From assembly GCF_026151205.1 (NCBI RefSeq), contig NC_087076.1, positions 15,832,419 through 15,896,418 on the forward strand: 64,000 nucleotides of DNA, read 5' to 3'. Position numbers and translations under genes: made by a program. This DNA comes from Bolinopsis microptera (Eukaryota > Ctenophora > Tentaculata > Lobata > Bolinopsidae). Each line of letters starts with the position of its first letter. Within the stretch, counting starts at the first letter, position 1. Positions 62,500-64,000 of this stretch are shown one piece after another. The notes under the pieces were generated by a model that did not search any database, was not told the DNA's origin, and saw only the letters and a program-made list of their open reading frames with translations.

Positions 62500-63908
62500 A
62501 TGCGGAGTACTGCCGCCAAATATCCGGACTACAAGCTCCGACCTCTACGGGCTGATGACGTGACCCAGCTCAAATATCTCCACACTCAGGTATATTGACT
62601 ATTTTTATCTGGTTGTGAATATCAGCACAATTAGCTGTGTTACTATTACAGGTCTTATTATATAGTTATTGTTTGGGTTATTAAATTTTATATTCTACTC
62701 TATAGCATAGACTCGGAGTTTATATACTTTTTAATACTTTCAACACTACTATATAAAAAAATAATTTGAGGAAACGATGTAACAGAGTCGATGTATTTTA
62801 AGTTTCATTACGTCTCAATATACTTAGGTTTAAACCTCATTTCTTTAATTATGGTGGTAAAAATTACTTAGTACTAATAATGAAGGTGGTGATGAGCTTA
62901 CTGACGTATTTCTTGGAATAAGGCATTTTTCCTAAGGCTCGTACAGGCCGATCAACACTACTATATAAAAAAATAATTTGAGGAAACGATGTAACAGAGT
63001 CGATGTATTTTAAGTTTCATTACGTCTCAATATACTTAGGTTTAAACCTCATTTCTTTAATTATGGTGGTAAAAATTACTTAGTACTAATAATGAAGGTG
63101 GTGATGAGCTTACTGACGTATTTCTTGGAATAAGGCATTTTTCATAAGGCTCGTACAGGCCGATATGTGCTCTTTTATATTATCATCTATATAAGAGTAA
63201 CATATTAATGACATGATACATAGCAACATGTCCCATTATCTTACAGTGGTTTCCGGTGGAGTACCCGAACAGTTGGTATCATGATATTACCACTGACACG
63301 GAGAGGTACATGACACTAGCAGCCGTCCAGGAGGACACCATCATTGGACTTGTTGTCACCGAGGTAATTATCCGGTAATTACATAATTACATAATTACAT
63401 AATTGCATAATTACTTCATTACTGGAGCTATAATCTCTCCTAGCTCATCCAGGGTCTCATTTATTCGTTCTATAATTATTCAGTTCTGATGGAGTAATAA
63501 ACTACAATTTCATGGTATTCAGAATTTATCACTCCACGATCTACTATACCATAATTATCATTTTCGCTTTCTTTTCGGATGTGCACTAACTTTACAACTT
63601 TACAACAGGACATTGCTTCAAAAATCTTCATGATAGCTTACAATAGAATATCATTATGAACTTTAATAGGCTGATTATATCATACACAACCACCTTTAGT
63701 CTGGTCATTTAACATCTTCAAGGACATCTACCTGCAAATCTCATAAATGACTGGACTACTTAAATAACCTGATCCGACCCCTCTCAGTTGAGACAGAGTA
63801 AGTCTTGTTCTCCGGACGAGATAGCTCTCCTTGACAGAGCACAATTGAGGGATAGTATCCTGACTTATATCATGACACTTGGAGTCAGACAACCCTTCCG
63901 CCGTATGG
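62500..63908 (+). CDS. NAA60: N-alpha-acetyltransferase 60 (5' half, runs off window)
   Basis: Exons 62500-62589, 63247-63363 and 63788-63908 have GT-AG junctions and matching phases; the next exon lies beyond the edge. The protein starts MRSTAAKYPDYKLRPLRADD. It then shows the NAA60 signature QWFPVEYPNSWYHDIT, the strand AAVQEDTIIGLVVTE, and YIMTLGVRQPFRRMG, the start of the GNAT acetyl-CoA loop (R-x-x-G-x-G/A). NAA60 acetylates N-termini of membrane proteins with cytosolic N-termini at the Golgi (known for human NAA60). The C-terminal Golgi-binding helices are not in the window. The start ATG is the first in frame in a GC-rich leader. Confidence 0.92.
62741..63164. repeat. 212-bp tandem duplication in NAA60 intron 1
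   Basis: 62741-62952 and 62953-63164 are two adjacent copies starting CAACACTACTATATAAAA and ending CGTACAGGCCGAT. They differ at about one base (TTCCTAAGG against TTCATAAGG). The near identity indicates a very recent duplication or a polymorphic or assembly-derived copy. Confidence 0.95.
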
Positions 63909-64000
63909 GTACGTCTTCAAACACAAGGAAATATTATCTTAAGTCACGATTTTTACTTCAGCTATTGTACAGTTTATTGATAACAGATAACCTAAATCGT

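Overview
The window is a repeat-rich, AT-rich stretch of animal nuclear DNA. The evidence is spliced genes with GT-AG introns, a DAPK/DRAK-type kinase, a Mediator subunit and NAA60, alongside LINE, hAT-like and Helitron-like elements. No prokaryotic operons, rRNA or tRNA genes were seen. The genes, LINE type and mobile-element ORF suit an invertebrate; the species cannot be named from sequence alone.

Region 1 (1-15846) is a tandem array of five intronless BTB/POZ-domain genes, all on the minus strand, named here A to E from left to right. C (10064-11728, 554 aa) is the only copy seen complete and open. A is open but runs off the left edge. B has one nonsense codon and is split by two insertions only 24 bp apart: a 5'-truncated LINE (1436-3393) and a 4.6-kb satellite-carrying element (3418-8036). 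D has one frameshift and E at least three. The BTB-coding 5' parts are nearly identical in all copies while the rest has diverged, and the B-A pair with its spacer resembles the E-D pair.

Region 2 (16333-22228, minus) is MED6, recovered as five exons that encode about 210 aa. Its intron 3 is almost entirely a 4.5-kb element with inverted ends and a 6-bp target duplication, filled by a GGA-rich polypurine satellite.

Region 3 (22229-30078) holds no complete gene. It contains a fragment of a mobile-element ORF (23230-23703), a 57-bp minisatellite and a 149-bp hAT-type MITE with perfect 8-bp target duplications.

Region 4 (30079 to about 47.5 or 49.85 kb, plus) is a DAPK/DRAK (STK17-like) Ser/Thr kinase with at least ten exons, including a 27-bp exon. 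Intron 6 is 11.3 kb and packed with unrelated tandem arrays.

Region 5 (49.85-62.5 kb) is mainly non-coding. It carries a second Helitron-like copy in opposite orientation, a perfect 29-bp-arm hairpin, a telomere-like heptamer array, a large ACACGTGT array, an 840-bp GA/GCGA/GGGA tract and a 706-bp hAT-type element. Region 6 (62500 to the right edge, plus) is the 5' half of NAA60, with a fresh 212-bp tandem duplication in intron 1.

Three themes stand out: satellites carried inside transposon-like elements, a BTB array whose 5' ends seem to be homogenised, and several independent tandem arrays that all contain the palindrome CACGTG.
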